Origin: Phytohabitans flavus
GTDB lineage: Bacteria; Actinomycetota; Actinomycetes; Mycobacteriales; Micromonosporaceae
Direction of reading: 5' to 3'
DNA length: 64,000 nt
Assembly: GCF_011764545.1 (NCBI RefSeq)
Contig: NZ_AP022870.1
Span: 2,836,001-2,900,000 of the forward strand
The notes below the pieces were generated by a model. The model ran no database searches, was not told where the DNA came from, and saw only the letters and a program-made list of their open reading frames with translations. The translations under genes and the position numbers were made by a program. Below are positions 35,528-43,781 of the stretch, one piece after another (within the stretch, counting starts at the first letter, position 1; the number at the start of each line of letters is the position of its first letter).

Positions 35528-36301
35528 CTACCAGGCCTGGCGCGGCGCCACAGGTCCGCCGACATCACCTAACGACTTTGCCGGGGGCCCTGGGTGTAGA
35601 ACAACGGGATCCCCGACCGCCACGTGCCCGGGACGGGTCGTCGACGCGTACACGCCCAGACGTGTGTCCCGGTGAGCGGCGATAGTGCGCAGCACCGCTG
35701 GACTACGGCGGCCGGTGACCGGATCGATGTTGACGACAACGCACCGCTTGTCGCGACCATCGATACGCATCCCCGCCGTCCCGACCGTCAAGGCCCGTCC
35801 GACCCACTCGTCCTCGGGAAATGGGGCGGTACTGAAGGCCTCGATGACCAGGTTCGGCCGGAACCGCCGTACGTTCAACTCGGTCCCGAGCAGCGTTTCG
35901 AGGCTCTTGACGGTGCGTGTGGTGATCAGCGAGAGCGGTAAGGTGTCGAACGCTCCGCGGTCCAGCTTCATCACCCGGACGCCGGCGCCGAGCTCGGCCG
36001 CGAGGGCCGGCGCGGTGACGTCGAATTGGTCGCCGGTCGGTGTATGGACCACGAGTGAGGACCTATCCGGGCTCTCTGGCTCCACCCAACATGGGTGGTA
36101 GTCGTTCAGGTCGTTGCGGTGCCTCAACGTCAACCAGGGGAATCCGTTGCTGTGCACGTCGGGGCGCACGAACGCCCACCGTCGATCTCCGGACAGGCCG
36201 TGCCACGACACGTCAACCTGCTCGACAGGCTCGGCGGCCATCGACTTGACCGGGTAGCGCAGCACCGCTGCCACCCGTCCCACCACCACGCCGTCAATCA
36301 C
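35528..36301 (-). CDS. MOSC-domain protein
   Basis: 257 residues. The N-terminal MOSC_N beta-barrel begins GRVAAVLRYPVKSMAAEPVE (~8-27) with GDRRWAFV. The C-terminal MOSC domain (~120-245) has RRFRPNLVIEA and, at the molybdenum-cofactor ligand site, DGRDKRCVVVNIDP with a Cys at ~190. MOSC proteins bind a sulfur-carrying Moco and act as reductases or sulfur carriers (mARC/YcbX-like). GTG start. It sits inside the glycan locus but has no obvious link to it. Confidence 0.9.
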   Translation of the reverse strand: MIDGVVVGRVAAVLRYPVKSMAAEPVEQVDVSWHGLSGDRRWAFVRPDVHSNGFPWLTLRHRNDLNDYHPCWVEPESPDRSSLVVHTPTGDQFDVTAPALAAELGAGVRVMKLDRGAFDTLPLSLITTRTVKSLETLLGTELNVRRFRPNLVIEAFSTAPFPEDEWVGRALTVGTAGMRIDGRDKRCVVVNIDPVTGRRSPAVLRTIAAHRDTRLGVYASTTRPGHVAVGDPVVLHPGPPAKSLGDVGGPVAPRQAW

Positions 36302-36739
36302 GAGGCGCCTCCTCTACGAGAAGGCGCCCTTCCTGATCGAGAGCCGGGGTAGAGCGTGGCGAACCGTGGTCCGTCGCAGCGCCTCTCCACCTCGGTAGCA
36401 TCTACCAGCCCAGGAAGAATACCCGAGCCTGGCAGCCCTCGCGATGCCAAATGGCTCACGCCCGACTTGCTGCCACCAACATCGGCGCTTCAACTCCAAC
36501 CCTCACAAGCCAGACACCGTCACCACTTTGCCGGGGCCCTGGCGTCACCCCGCAGGCGAACAGGTCCGCCGCTTGGCGGCGGATTCGTTGCGCCCGCACC
36601 CGTGCGGCTCGGTTGAGCCCGCCACCATCGCCACATCGCACGACGTCAGCCAAGCGGATAAGACAGCAGAAAGCGGCCCCGGGGAACGGCATGTGTCCAC
36701 CCAGCTACCCCAACCCCGAACCTCTCTAGGCCGTGGTTA
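36302..36739. other. Non-coding stretch, nothing recognised
   Basis: 438 bases between the MOSC gene and the HNH gene. I see no reading frame with protein-like composition, no copy of the dispersed repeats, no strong hairpin and no tRNA-like fold. It should contain the promoter of the MOSC gene near its left end. Confidence 0.5.
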
Positions 36740-37996
36740 TCACGTCCGGTGTTGGTAGAGGTTTCGACGTGGTCGCTGCCGCAGATCAACGTAAGCGGGC
36801 GGGACGAACTCCGGCCTGCCGTCCTCAGCGCGGAGCCGAACGATCCACTGTCCACGATGGATGATCCCGTGGTGATAGCTACACAACAGCACGCTGTTGT
36901 TCAGGCTGGTGGGTCCGCCGTCGGCCCATGCCTGGATGTGGTGCCCGTCGCACCAGCGCGGCGGCCGATCACAACCAGGAAACGCGCATCCCCGGTCACG
37001 CAGCTCCAGCGCCCGCCGCAACGACCCGCTGATCAGCCGCCGCGTGCGGCCCAGGTCGAGGACCTGCCCGTCACCGCCGAGCACCGCCGGAATCACCTGC
37101 GCATCGCAAGCCATCTGCCGCACCTGCGTGGGGCTGAGCCGCCCACCGGTGTCCAACGTGCCGACACCGAGCTGCTGCTGCACCACGTCAAACGGCATCG
37201 TGACCACCACATGCGGCCGCTGCCCACCGTTGTCCGGCAACCGCTCCGTCCGGGTGGCCAGGTGGCATACCTCGACGAGCGCGTCCGCCCGGCGCTGGGC
37301 GGGCGTGCGCGGCTCGTCGTTGTCATGCCGGGGCGCACAGAGCGGGTCGAGGGCGGCGTTGACGGTGGCGGCGCCGGCCTCGTCGAGCCAGCCCGTGAGC
37401 CTTACCCGTCCGTCGCCGAGGCGGGTGAGCTGGAACGCTCGGGCCTGCCAGGCGCGGGCCTCCTGCCGCTGCAAGGCGGCGGCATCACGGGCTTCGGCGA
37501 TCTCGGGAGCTACGTGGGTCAGGATCCGCTCGCCGGCTTTGCGCAGGATGGTGGGCTCGAACTGCTCGGCCTGACCGATCAGCACCGCCTCCGCCTCATC
37601 CACCAGATCAGGGCCCAAGTCGGCGGGAAGGTCCCGGACGGTAGTGGCGATGACCGTGGCCTGCTCGGCGTTGACCGCACCCGCAGCCAAGGCGCCGTCT
37701 AGGGCTGGGCGCTCGTCAACCGCCTTTGCGAGGTCGGCCAGCCGTTTCGCGGCGTGAATGCTGATCCGTTGACGCTCCCGCAACCACACCGCGGTGCTGG
37801 AAGCGTGCTGCGCGATCGGCAGCCCGCGCCCGTCGATTTCCCGAATCAAATGCAGCTGGGCTGCGGTAAGTGTTTGCAGAGACTCGTGGATGGCGTCCAG
37901 GGAATCGACAAGCTCGTCATCACTCAACGTCCAGACCGACGCGGTAGCGCATTTGCTCGCTACCTCACTGAGCTGGTCTAACGCATCCCTGGACAC
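36740..37996 (-). CDS. HNH endonuclease with DUF222 (13E12-repeat family)
   Basis: 418 residues. The DUF222 domain (~25-300) has the family pattern AAQLHLIREIDGRGLP, STAVWLRERQRISIHAAKRL and GAVNAEQATVIATTVRDLPA. The C-terminal HNH nuclease (~340-390) reads CAFPGCDRPPRWCDGHHIQ, AWADGGPTSLNNSVLLCSYH and HGIIH, with both His and Asn plus two zinc-binding Cys pairs. In mycobacteria and relatives these are multi-copy proteins of mobile character. GTG start at 37996 without a clear ribosome site. Intact. Confidence 0.92.
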   Translation of the reverse strand: MSRDALDQLSEVASKCATASVWTLSDDELVDSLDAIHESLQTLTAAQLHLIREIDGRGLPIAQHASSTAVWLRERQRISIHAAKRLADLAKAVDERPALDGALAAGAVNAEQATVIATTVRDLPADLGPDLVDEAEAVLIGQAEQFEPTILRKAGERILTHVAPEIAEARDAAALQRQEARAWQARAFQLTRLGDGRVRLTGWLDEAGAATVNAALDPLCAPRHDNDEPRTPAQRRADALVEVCHLATRTERLPDNGGQRPHVVVTMPFDVVQQQLGVGTLDTGGRLSPTQVRQMACDAQVIPAVLGGDGQVLDLGRTRRLISGSLRRALELRDRGCAFPGCDRPPRWCDGHHIQAWADGGPTSLNNSVLLCSYHHGIIHRGQWIVRLRAEDGRPEFVPPAYVDLRQRPRRNLYQHRT

Positions 37997-38115
37997 CCAC
38001 TAATTGTCTCGCACCATTACCAAGACCACCAGTTATATTCGTCGATCTAGGGATATTTGTATTGCAATCTTGCGACGTTCCGGATCCATTTTCGTGGGAT
38101 GTCTTTATGGGTTTG

Positions 38116-38300
38116 TCAAGGTGCGAGTCGGGGTTCGTCCGCTGGTTTGGTGGCATTGGTTCGGGTGCGAAGCACGGCGTGGAGGACGTCGACGCGCCTG
38201 AGGGCGAGGCGTCGCGTTTCTTGCCTTCGGCGCGTTAGGCGGTCGTAGCAGGCGCGGCTTTCCGGGTCGGCCGACGCGGCGAACGCGGGCAGGAGAACGC
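38116..38300 (-). pseudogene. Probable IS110-type transposase C-terminal remnant
   Basis: Within the frame 38116-38481, the part LPAFAASADPESRACYDRLT, then RRRQETRRLALRRVDVLHAV and LRTRT matches the end of IS110 transposases (…DPESRAYYDRKRAEGKRHTQALIALARRRVDVLWAMLRD…). The serine-bearing Transposase_20 core upstream is scrambled by frame changes. No terminal inverted repeats are expected for IS110. A disrupted copy. Confidence 0.5.
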
Positions 38301-38599
38301 GCATCAGGACCCCGACAGGAGGTCGCGCGCAGCAGGTCACGCAGGCTGTGGGCCAACCGGCCCCATGACCAGGCCCGGTATGTGCGCCGCAGCGGGCGAC
38401 ACCCATGCGCAGCGCGCCGATCACGGCGGCCTGGTAGACCACGACCAGGCTGCGGCCACGTCGGTCCAGTTTGTCGAACAAACCCCGCGCAGCCCGGCCT
38501 CGGCTCGCCCTGAGCTGCGCGGTTGGCGGGGCGGCGAGTTGCGCGTGTCTTGGCTATCGTCGCTTGGTCGCGATCGGTCGCACGACAGAGGGAGCCAAC

Positions 38600-39075
38600 G
38601 TGGGTGTCCTGACCGACTACTTCCGTGCGCCGGGGTGGCCGTCGTGCGGGAGCAGATGGAAAAGCGTGACGGTGGTCCACTGGTGAGCGCGGACCGCGAG
38701 TCGGCGGCCTTCGACGGCGTCGAACTCAAGAGCGTGGATCCCGAGGTGGCGCTGGGCAAGTTGGTCGCGTTCGCGATGGACACGGAGTACAGCTCGGGCC
38801 TGGTCGACAATCGGCTGATCTGGCCTGAGGGCGGCGAGCAGGACACGGGGCATATGGGACCGTGGGTGGTCACTCTGGACGATAAGACCCGGGACACGCT
38901 GGCCGGCGTTCCGGCGCGGCGAGTGCCCGACCTGGCGCGGCGTTGGGCCGATATCGAGGAATTCGGCGGCCTCCTCACGCCTGATGACCTCCGCTCCGCG
39001 CTGGAACAACTGACGGCGCTGGCCACCCGGGCGCGGGACAACGGTGAGTCCCTGTACTGCTGGATGTGTCTCTGA
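38600..39075 (+). CDS. Conserved hypothetical protein (158 aa); one apparent frameshift
   Basis: A GTG after ggagccaac starts VGVLTDYFRAP. One extra G in the gggg run 38632-38635 joins it to VAVVREQMEKRDGGPLV and the rest. Notable conserved-looking blocks are FDGVELKSVDPEVALGKLVA, PWVVTLDDKTRDTLAG, PDLARRWADIEEFGG and the end ARDNGESLYCWMCL. I recall similar actinomycete proteins ending in SLYCWMCL but know no function. No signal peptide or membrane segment. Confidence 0.75.
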
Positions 39076-39172
39076 CCTATGGAGACCGTCGAACCGCGCC
39101 GCGGGTACACCCAAATCGTTGCTTGTTGTTGAGAACGTTGTGACTTGACAGCGCCTGTGGCAGCCTGGCCGC

Positions 39173-40867
39173 GTGCAACTTGTCACCGTGGATTCCGCTC
39201 CTTCGCCCGACACATCCTCGCCGGCGGAAGCCGGTCGCTCCGGGGCGATCTGGAGGTGGCTGGCTATCGGCCTCGTCCTGCTGGTCGGCATCGCCGGGCA
39301 GGTGCGGGTCTGGGCGAGCGATCGCGGTCTATGGGCCGACGAAATCTACATCGCGGTGAACCTGCGGGGTAAGAGCTGGTGGGAGCTGACCGGCCCGCTG
39401 GCATACTCACAGATCGCCCCGCCCGGCTGGCTGTTCACGAGCAAGCTGTTCTACCACAAGCTCGGCGGTGACGAGCAAGCCTTGCGGTTGGCCGGGCTAC
39501 TTGGCGCGGCGATCACCCTCGTCCTGACCGCGGTCCTCGCTCGGCGGGCGATCGGTTGGGGTGGCGCCGTGCTCGCCAGCGCGCTGGCCGCGCTCAGCCC
39601 GGGGCTGCTCTACTACGCGGGAGAGCTCAAGCAGTACTCGACCGAGGCGGCAGCCGCGATGGTGCTGCTGCTGGCCATGGGGCTGTTCGTCGAGCACGAC
39701 CAGCGATCGGCGGATCCGCGCCGGCGTTGGCTGTACGCCGCAGCGCTCGCGGCGACCGGGTTGGTGGTCGCGCCGTTCAGCTTCAGCGCCATCATCGTGG
39801 TCGCGGGCGCGACCGCCGGCGGGGTGCTGGTCCTGCTGCTGTCCCGCCGTTTCGGCACCGCGCTGGCACTGGGTCTCGCCGCGATACCCGCGCTTTCGGT
39901 GGGTGCGCTGATGGTCTGGCGGCGCATGCAGTACACGATCCCGGGAAACCAGTACTCGATCTTCCGCACCGGCTTCCCGCCCGAGCACGCCGGGCCGTCC
40001 GACCTGGTGGCCTGGCTGCCGCGGATGTGGTCGGGCTTCGCGACCGATCCGCTTGGCTGGCACTACCCCCTCGTCCTGCTGGTGCTCGTGATCGCCGGCC
40101 CGGTGGCGATGGCGCTGCGCGGCAAGGCGATCTGGGCCGGCCTGCTCGGCGGTCTGGGCGTCGCCGCGCTCGGCGCGGCCGCCCTACGGGCCTACCCCTG
40201 GGAGGGCCGGATCGCGGTCTACCTGCTGGCGCCGGTCCTGGTCGCGGCGGCGGCCGGTGTGGACGCGGCGGTTCGGGTCGCCGTACACACGGTGCGGTCC
40301 CTGCGCTCCGGCGACCGCGGGTGGCGCCCAGCGACGGCACTGGTGGCCGCGGCCGTAGCCATCGTCATGACGGGCGTGGCGGCTACCCCGTCGTTCGCCG
40401 ACGGGGCGGACCAGGTGCGCGAGCCGCGCTACCGCGATCAGGGCCGCGACATCCTCAACGAGGTCGCCGCCCAACTGCGTCCGGGTGACGTCATCATCCT
40501 CTATCGGTTCAGCAGGCCCTTCGCCGATTGGTACGGCCGCGGCGGCAGGAAGCTGCCGATACCCGGCTTCTTCCGGCTGACCAGCGCGGACACCTGCCAA
40601 CCAGGCTCGGTGGACACGGCGCTGGCCGGCGCCCAGCGGCTGTGGTTCGTGCGCGCGGCCCGCTTCTCCGGCGACCCGATCGACTACTTCGACCGGGTAC
40701 TAGCCGCCCTCGACGACCGCGGCCGCGTGGTCGACTCCCACCTTTGGTCGCCAGGAGATGTCGACTCGTCGGGATGGACGCTGATCGACCTGACCGCGCC
40801 GCCCCAACCCAGCCAGACCACCTTCCCACCGGACCCCAGCCACGCATGCCTAGACGTCATCCAGTAG
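39173..40867 (+). CDS. GT39-like multi-pass membrane glycosyltransferase, second member
   Basis: 564 residues, same architecture as the gene at 7696. After one helix (LAIGLVLLVGIAGQVRVWAS, ~30-50) comes the acidic loop LWADEIYIAVNLRGKSW with the Asp-Glu pair of GT-C enzymes, then AGELKQYSTEAAAAMVLLLA. About ten membrane segments run to ~410 and a soluble C-terminal domain ends the protein. A TTGACA at 39144-39149 may be the -35. GTG start 39173. It probably adds a polyprenyl-linked sugar outside the membrane in the same glycan pathway as its neighbours. Confidence 0.82.
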   Translation: MQLVTVDSAPSPDTSSPAEAGRSGAIWRWLAIGLVLLVGIAGQVRVWASDRGLWADEIYIAVNLRGKSWWELTGPLAYSQIAPPGWLFTSKLFYHKLGGDEQALRLAGLLGAAITLVLTAVLARRAIGWGGAVLASALAALSPGLLYYAGELKQYSTEAAAAMVLLLAMGLFVEHDQRSADPRRRWLYAAALAATGLVVAPFSFSAIIVVAGATAGGVLVLLLSRRFGTALALGLAAIPALSVGALMVWRRMQYTIPGNQYSIFRTGFPPEHAGPSDLVAWLPRMWSGFATDPLGWHYPLVLLVLVIAGPVAMALRGKAIWAGLLGGLGVAALGAAALRAYPWEGRIAVYLLAPVLVAAAAGVDAAVRVAVHTVRSLRSGDRGWRPATALVAAAVAIVMTGVAATPSFADGADQVREPRYRDQGRDILNEVAAQLRPGDVIILYRFSRPFADWYGRGGRKLPIPGFFRLTSADTCQPGSVDTALAGAQRLWFVRAARFSGDPIDYFDRVLAALDDRGRVVDSHLWSPGDVDSSGWTLIDLTAPPQPSQTTFPPDPSHACLDVIQ

Positions 40868-40879
40868 TCACAGCCTTTC

Positions 40880-41430
40880 TACAGAGCTTTGGAGTTGGGG
40901 CGGCCTCGGCGTCTTGTCGCGGATAAAGCTCCAAACCCAAGGAAATTGAGCTACCGCGACGCCCGCCGTGGTCCAGACCGTCGCTCCCGCGGCCTCACCC
41001 TCCGCGGTTGGCCAGGCTCACCCCGGGTCGTGGTCGGCCGACCGTGACTTCGCTGCCGGTCCGTCGCTCCGGCCCCGACCTAGCTCGTCGGTTTGTGCGG
41101 CGGGGGGGGGCGTCCAAACCAGACACGCGCCCAAAGGGCGCTCGGTTTGCCTTGATCGACGCTACGACGGGCCGCCGAATGGCAGATCGTGGTACTTAGC
41201 TGCCCTCTGGGGGCAGTTGAATACCACGATCTCCCGCGCACACCAACCCGACCCGCCGATCAAGGAAGCGGGTTGGGGTTGGGCTTGGACCGCGGACGTG
41301 GCAGCGGAGGTCGGGGATTTCGGGGAGCGCTAGCGAGCCGCCGGCCTGCGCGGTGCCCGCGGGAGCATACGGTCCCGCAGGTGACGCGGACCGGGGCAAA
41401 TATCGATCTTAAGAAAAGTCGAATGTGATC
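40880..41430 (+). repeat. Composite dispersed element, copy D (R2 + insertion + hairpin + R1)
   Basis: Same order as copy C: R2 at 40880-41005, hairpin arms gatcgtggta (41185-41194) and taccacgatc (41222-41231), R1 at 41271-41430. Between R2 and the hairpin it carries about 170 extra bases (~41010-41180) absent from copy C. The insert holds a run of nine G (41102-41110) and a hairpin (41115-41149; arms caaacc/ggtttg and gcgccc/gggcgc). Inside the conserved hairpin the inner pairs are ctgccc/gggcag here, against ggcccc/ggggc in copy C. This fills the gap between the GT39-like and GT2 genes. Confidence 0.8.
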
Positions 41431-41441
41431 CCTTCCAGTAG

Positions 41442-42293
41442 TTAGTCCTGGAGGGTTACTTCCCAGGCCTCGACGCGGCGGTCGGTGACCGTCGTGGGGA
41501 CCTCGAGGTGGTAGGCGCCGCTTGGGACCAGGCCGGCGCCGCCGTGCCGCTCCAGCACCGCGAGCTGCGCTGCCGCGTCCTCGCCCTGGTGGTCGGGCGG
41601 GAGGCGGCGCCAGAAGTCGAAGCCGCCCGAGGCGACGAGCTTGGCGCGGTCGAAGAGTACGCAGCCGCCGATCCAGGAGACCTTGTACGCGCGCCACTCC
41701 CCCGGCGCCAGCCGCAGCTGCTCGGTGACGTGCAGCAGGTTGGCGGCGGCGTGCAGGCCGGCGCGCCACCACTCGGGGCTGCCCGGTCGCACCCGCTCCG
41801 GCTCGGGGCGGCGGTCCCACGGTTCGAACTGCCGGTGCGACTCGGGGCGTACGTCGTCCCGGTACGACAGGCCGTGTACCGCGTTGCCCACGAACCCGCA
41901 CCGCAGCTCGCCGATCGCCGCCACGAGCCGGGCCAGCGTGGCCGGCTCCAGCCAGACGTCGTCGTCGAGGCAGAGCACGTAGCGGGCGGCGGAGCGGGAG
42001 AGCAGGTACGCGCGGTGCTCGGCCAGCCCGCGGCGCGGCAGGTGGCGTTCGAGCAGCACCGGGTGACCGCGGTGGCGCAGGATCCGGACCAGGCCGGCCA
42101 CCGACGGGTCGGCCCAGCCGGGTGGCCCGTCGGACTGGTCGCTGACCACCACGCCGAACGCGACGCCGTCCTGCGCGGCGATCCCGGCGAGCGTCGCGGC
42201 GAGCGCGGCCGGCCGCTCGCGGGTGGGGATGAGCACGTCAAGCTCGCGCGGTGCCCGGAACCCCTCGACGTCACCCGGGTCCAGCGGTCTCAC
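41442..42293 (-). CDS. Glycosyltransferase family 2
   Basis: 283 residues, GT-A fold. The N-terminal nucleotide-binding part is DVLIPTRERPAALAATLAGI (~19-38); the metal-binding DxD is in YVLCLDDDVWLEPATLARLV (~105-124); later KVSWIGGCVLFDRAKLVASG (~200) and the acidic HQGEDAAAQLAVLER (~235) supply acceptor and base residues. The GTG overlaps the hldE stop by four bases (GTGA), so it is translated together with the heptose kinase gene and probably uses or extends a heptose-containing glycan. Confidence 0.9.
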   Translation of the reverse strand: MRPLDPGDVEGFRAPRELDVLIPTRERPAALAATLAGIAAQDGVAFGVVVSDQSDGPPGWADPSVAGLVRILRHRGHPVLLERHLPRRGLAEHRAYLLSRSAARYVLCLDDDVWLEPATLARLVAAIGELRCGFVGNAVHGLSYRDDVRPESHRQFEPWDRRPEPERVRPGSPEWWRAGLHAAANLLHVTEQLRLAPGEWRAYKVSWIGGCVLFDRAKLVASGGFDFWRRLPPDHQGEDAAAQLAVLERHGGAGLVPSGAYHLEVPTTVTDRRVEAWEVTLQD

Positions 42294-43770
42294 GAGGCCG
42301 GCTCCCGGCGGTGCGCCCGGATCCGCTCGATGATCGCGGAGGTGGATCTGTCCGGTACATACCCGAGTGTCCGCACCTCACCGCCCAGCCGCCGTACCAG
42401 CGCCGCCTCCGGCACCAGCTCGGGCGGGTAGTCGCCGCCCTTCACGTACACGTCGGGGCGGACCCGCTCGATCAGCTCGGCGGGCGAGTCCTCCTCGAAT
42501 ACCACGACGTGGTCGACGCACGACAGCGCGGCGAGCACGGCGACCCGGTCCTCCACGGGTACGACCGGGCGGTCCGGCCCCTTGAGGCGGCGTACCCCGG
42601 CGTCCGAGTTGACCGCGACGACGAGCAGGTCGCCCAGCTCGCGGGCCTGCCGCAGGTAGCTCACGTGGCCCCGGTGCAGCACGTCGAAGCAGCCGTTGGT
42701 GAAGACCACACGGGCGCCCTCGGCCCGCCGGCGCCGTACGATCCGGTCCAGCCCGTCCGCCTCGACGAGCGTGGCCTGCCCGGTGAGCGCCGCGCGCAGC
42801 GGTTCGATATCGCAGACGCAGGTGCCCTCGCACGCCACGCCCACGGCCGCGGCCACCTGCGCGATGTCGGCGGCGACCGGCATCGGCGCGCCGGTGGCGA
42901 GGGCGAGGGTCATGGCGGCTAGGTACGCGTCCCCGGCGCCGACCGTGTGCGCCTCGGGTGCCGCCTCGGCCCTTGTCGTGTGCGTGGTGCCCGCTCCCAC
43001 GACCACGGCACCGTCGGAGCCGAGGGTGACCGCGACAACCCCGGCCGCGAAGTCTTCCCGCAGCACCTGGGCGAGCTCGGCGGCCGGCCGGGGCAGGCCC
43101 GTGGCGTTCGCGGCCTCCCCCACGCTCGGCGTCATGACGCTCGGCCCCAGGTCCCGCCACGGGCACAGGTCGTGCGCGTCGAGCGCGATCAGGGCGAACC
43201 GCTCGCGGTGCCGCACCAGCCACCGCCGTAGCGGCTCGGGCAGCCCGCCCAGCCCGTAGTCGGCGACGACGAGTACCTGCTCGGGCGCGCGTTCCAGCGT
43301 CCGGATCAGCGCCTTGACCGCGGCGGGCGGCAGCGGGCCACCGCCGGGCTCGTCCTCGCGCGCGACGATCTGCCCGCCGGCGTGCAGGCGCCGCTTGACC
43401 GGGGTGCTCCGGCCCGGTACCCGGATCATGCGGTCCTCGACGCCGTCGGAGGCGAGCCGGGCGGCGAGCCGTTCACCGGCGGGGTCGTCCCCCACCACCC
43501 CGCGAGTGCGGCGCGGGCGCCGAGCGCGGCCAGGTTGGCGGCCGCGTTGCCGCCGCCGCCGGCGGAGATCTGCCGGCGGCGGAGCGTCAGCACCGGTGCG
43601 GGCGCCTCCCGGGAGATGCGGTCCGCGTCCGCGAACCGCCACTCGTCCACCATCACGTCGCCGACCACGAGCACCTGGAGGCCGCCCCACGCGTCGAGGG
43701 CGGCCGCATGCCTGGACGCGTCCACGGGCGCGGGTTTCCACGTCGACGGCCGGATAAACGCGGCGATCAC
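42290..43770 (-). CDS. hldE: Bifunctional heptose 7-phosphate kinase / heptose 1-phosphate nucleotidyltransferase (HldE-like); one apparent frameshift
   Basis: About 493 residues after repair. Residues ~28-325 are a PfkB/ribokinase-type kinase: VLVVGDVMVDEWRFADADRI, SAGGGGNAAANLAALGARAA, and the ATP/anion hole motif HTVGAGDAYLAAM. Residues ~350-490 are a nucleotidyltransferase with VFTNGCFDVLHRGHVSYLRQ (HxGH) and DRSTSAIIERIR. The frame is lost at cccc 43498-43501; one extra base gives VVGDDPAGERLAARL. HldE makes ADP-heptose in Gram-negatives; in actinomycetes homologues feed glycan or antibiotic heptoses. GTG 43770 is 11 bases from a divergent GT9 start; GTG 43725 is a likelier start if a promoter must fit. 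Confidence 0.88.
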
Positions 43771-43781
43771 CGGGTAGCCCG

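Noticed and set aside
41102..41110. Phase-variable contingency locus at the nine-G tract
   Set aside because: The tract is outside any coding frame and not between a promoter's -35 and -10; no gene would be switched.
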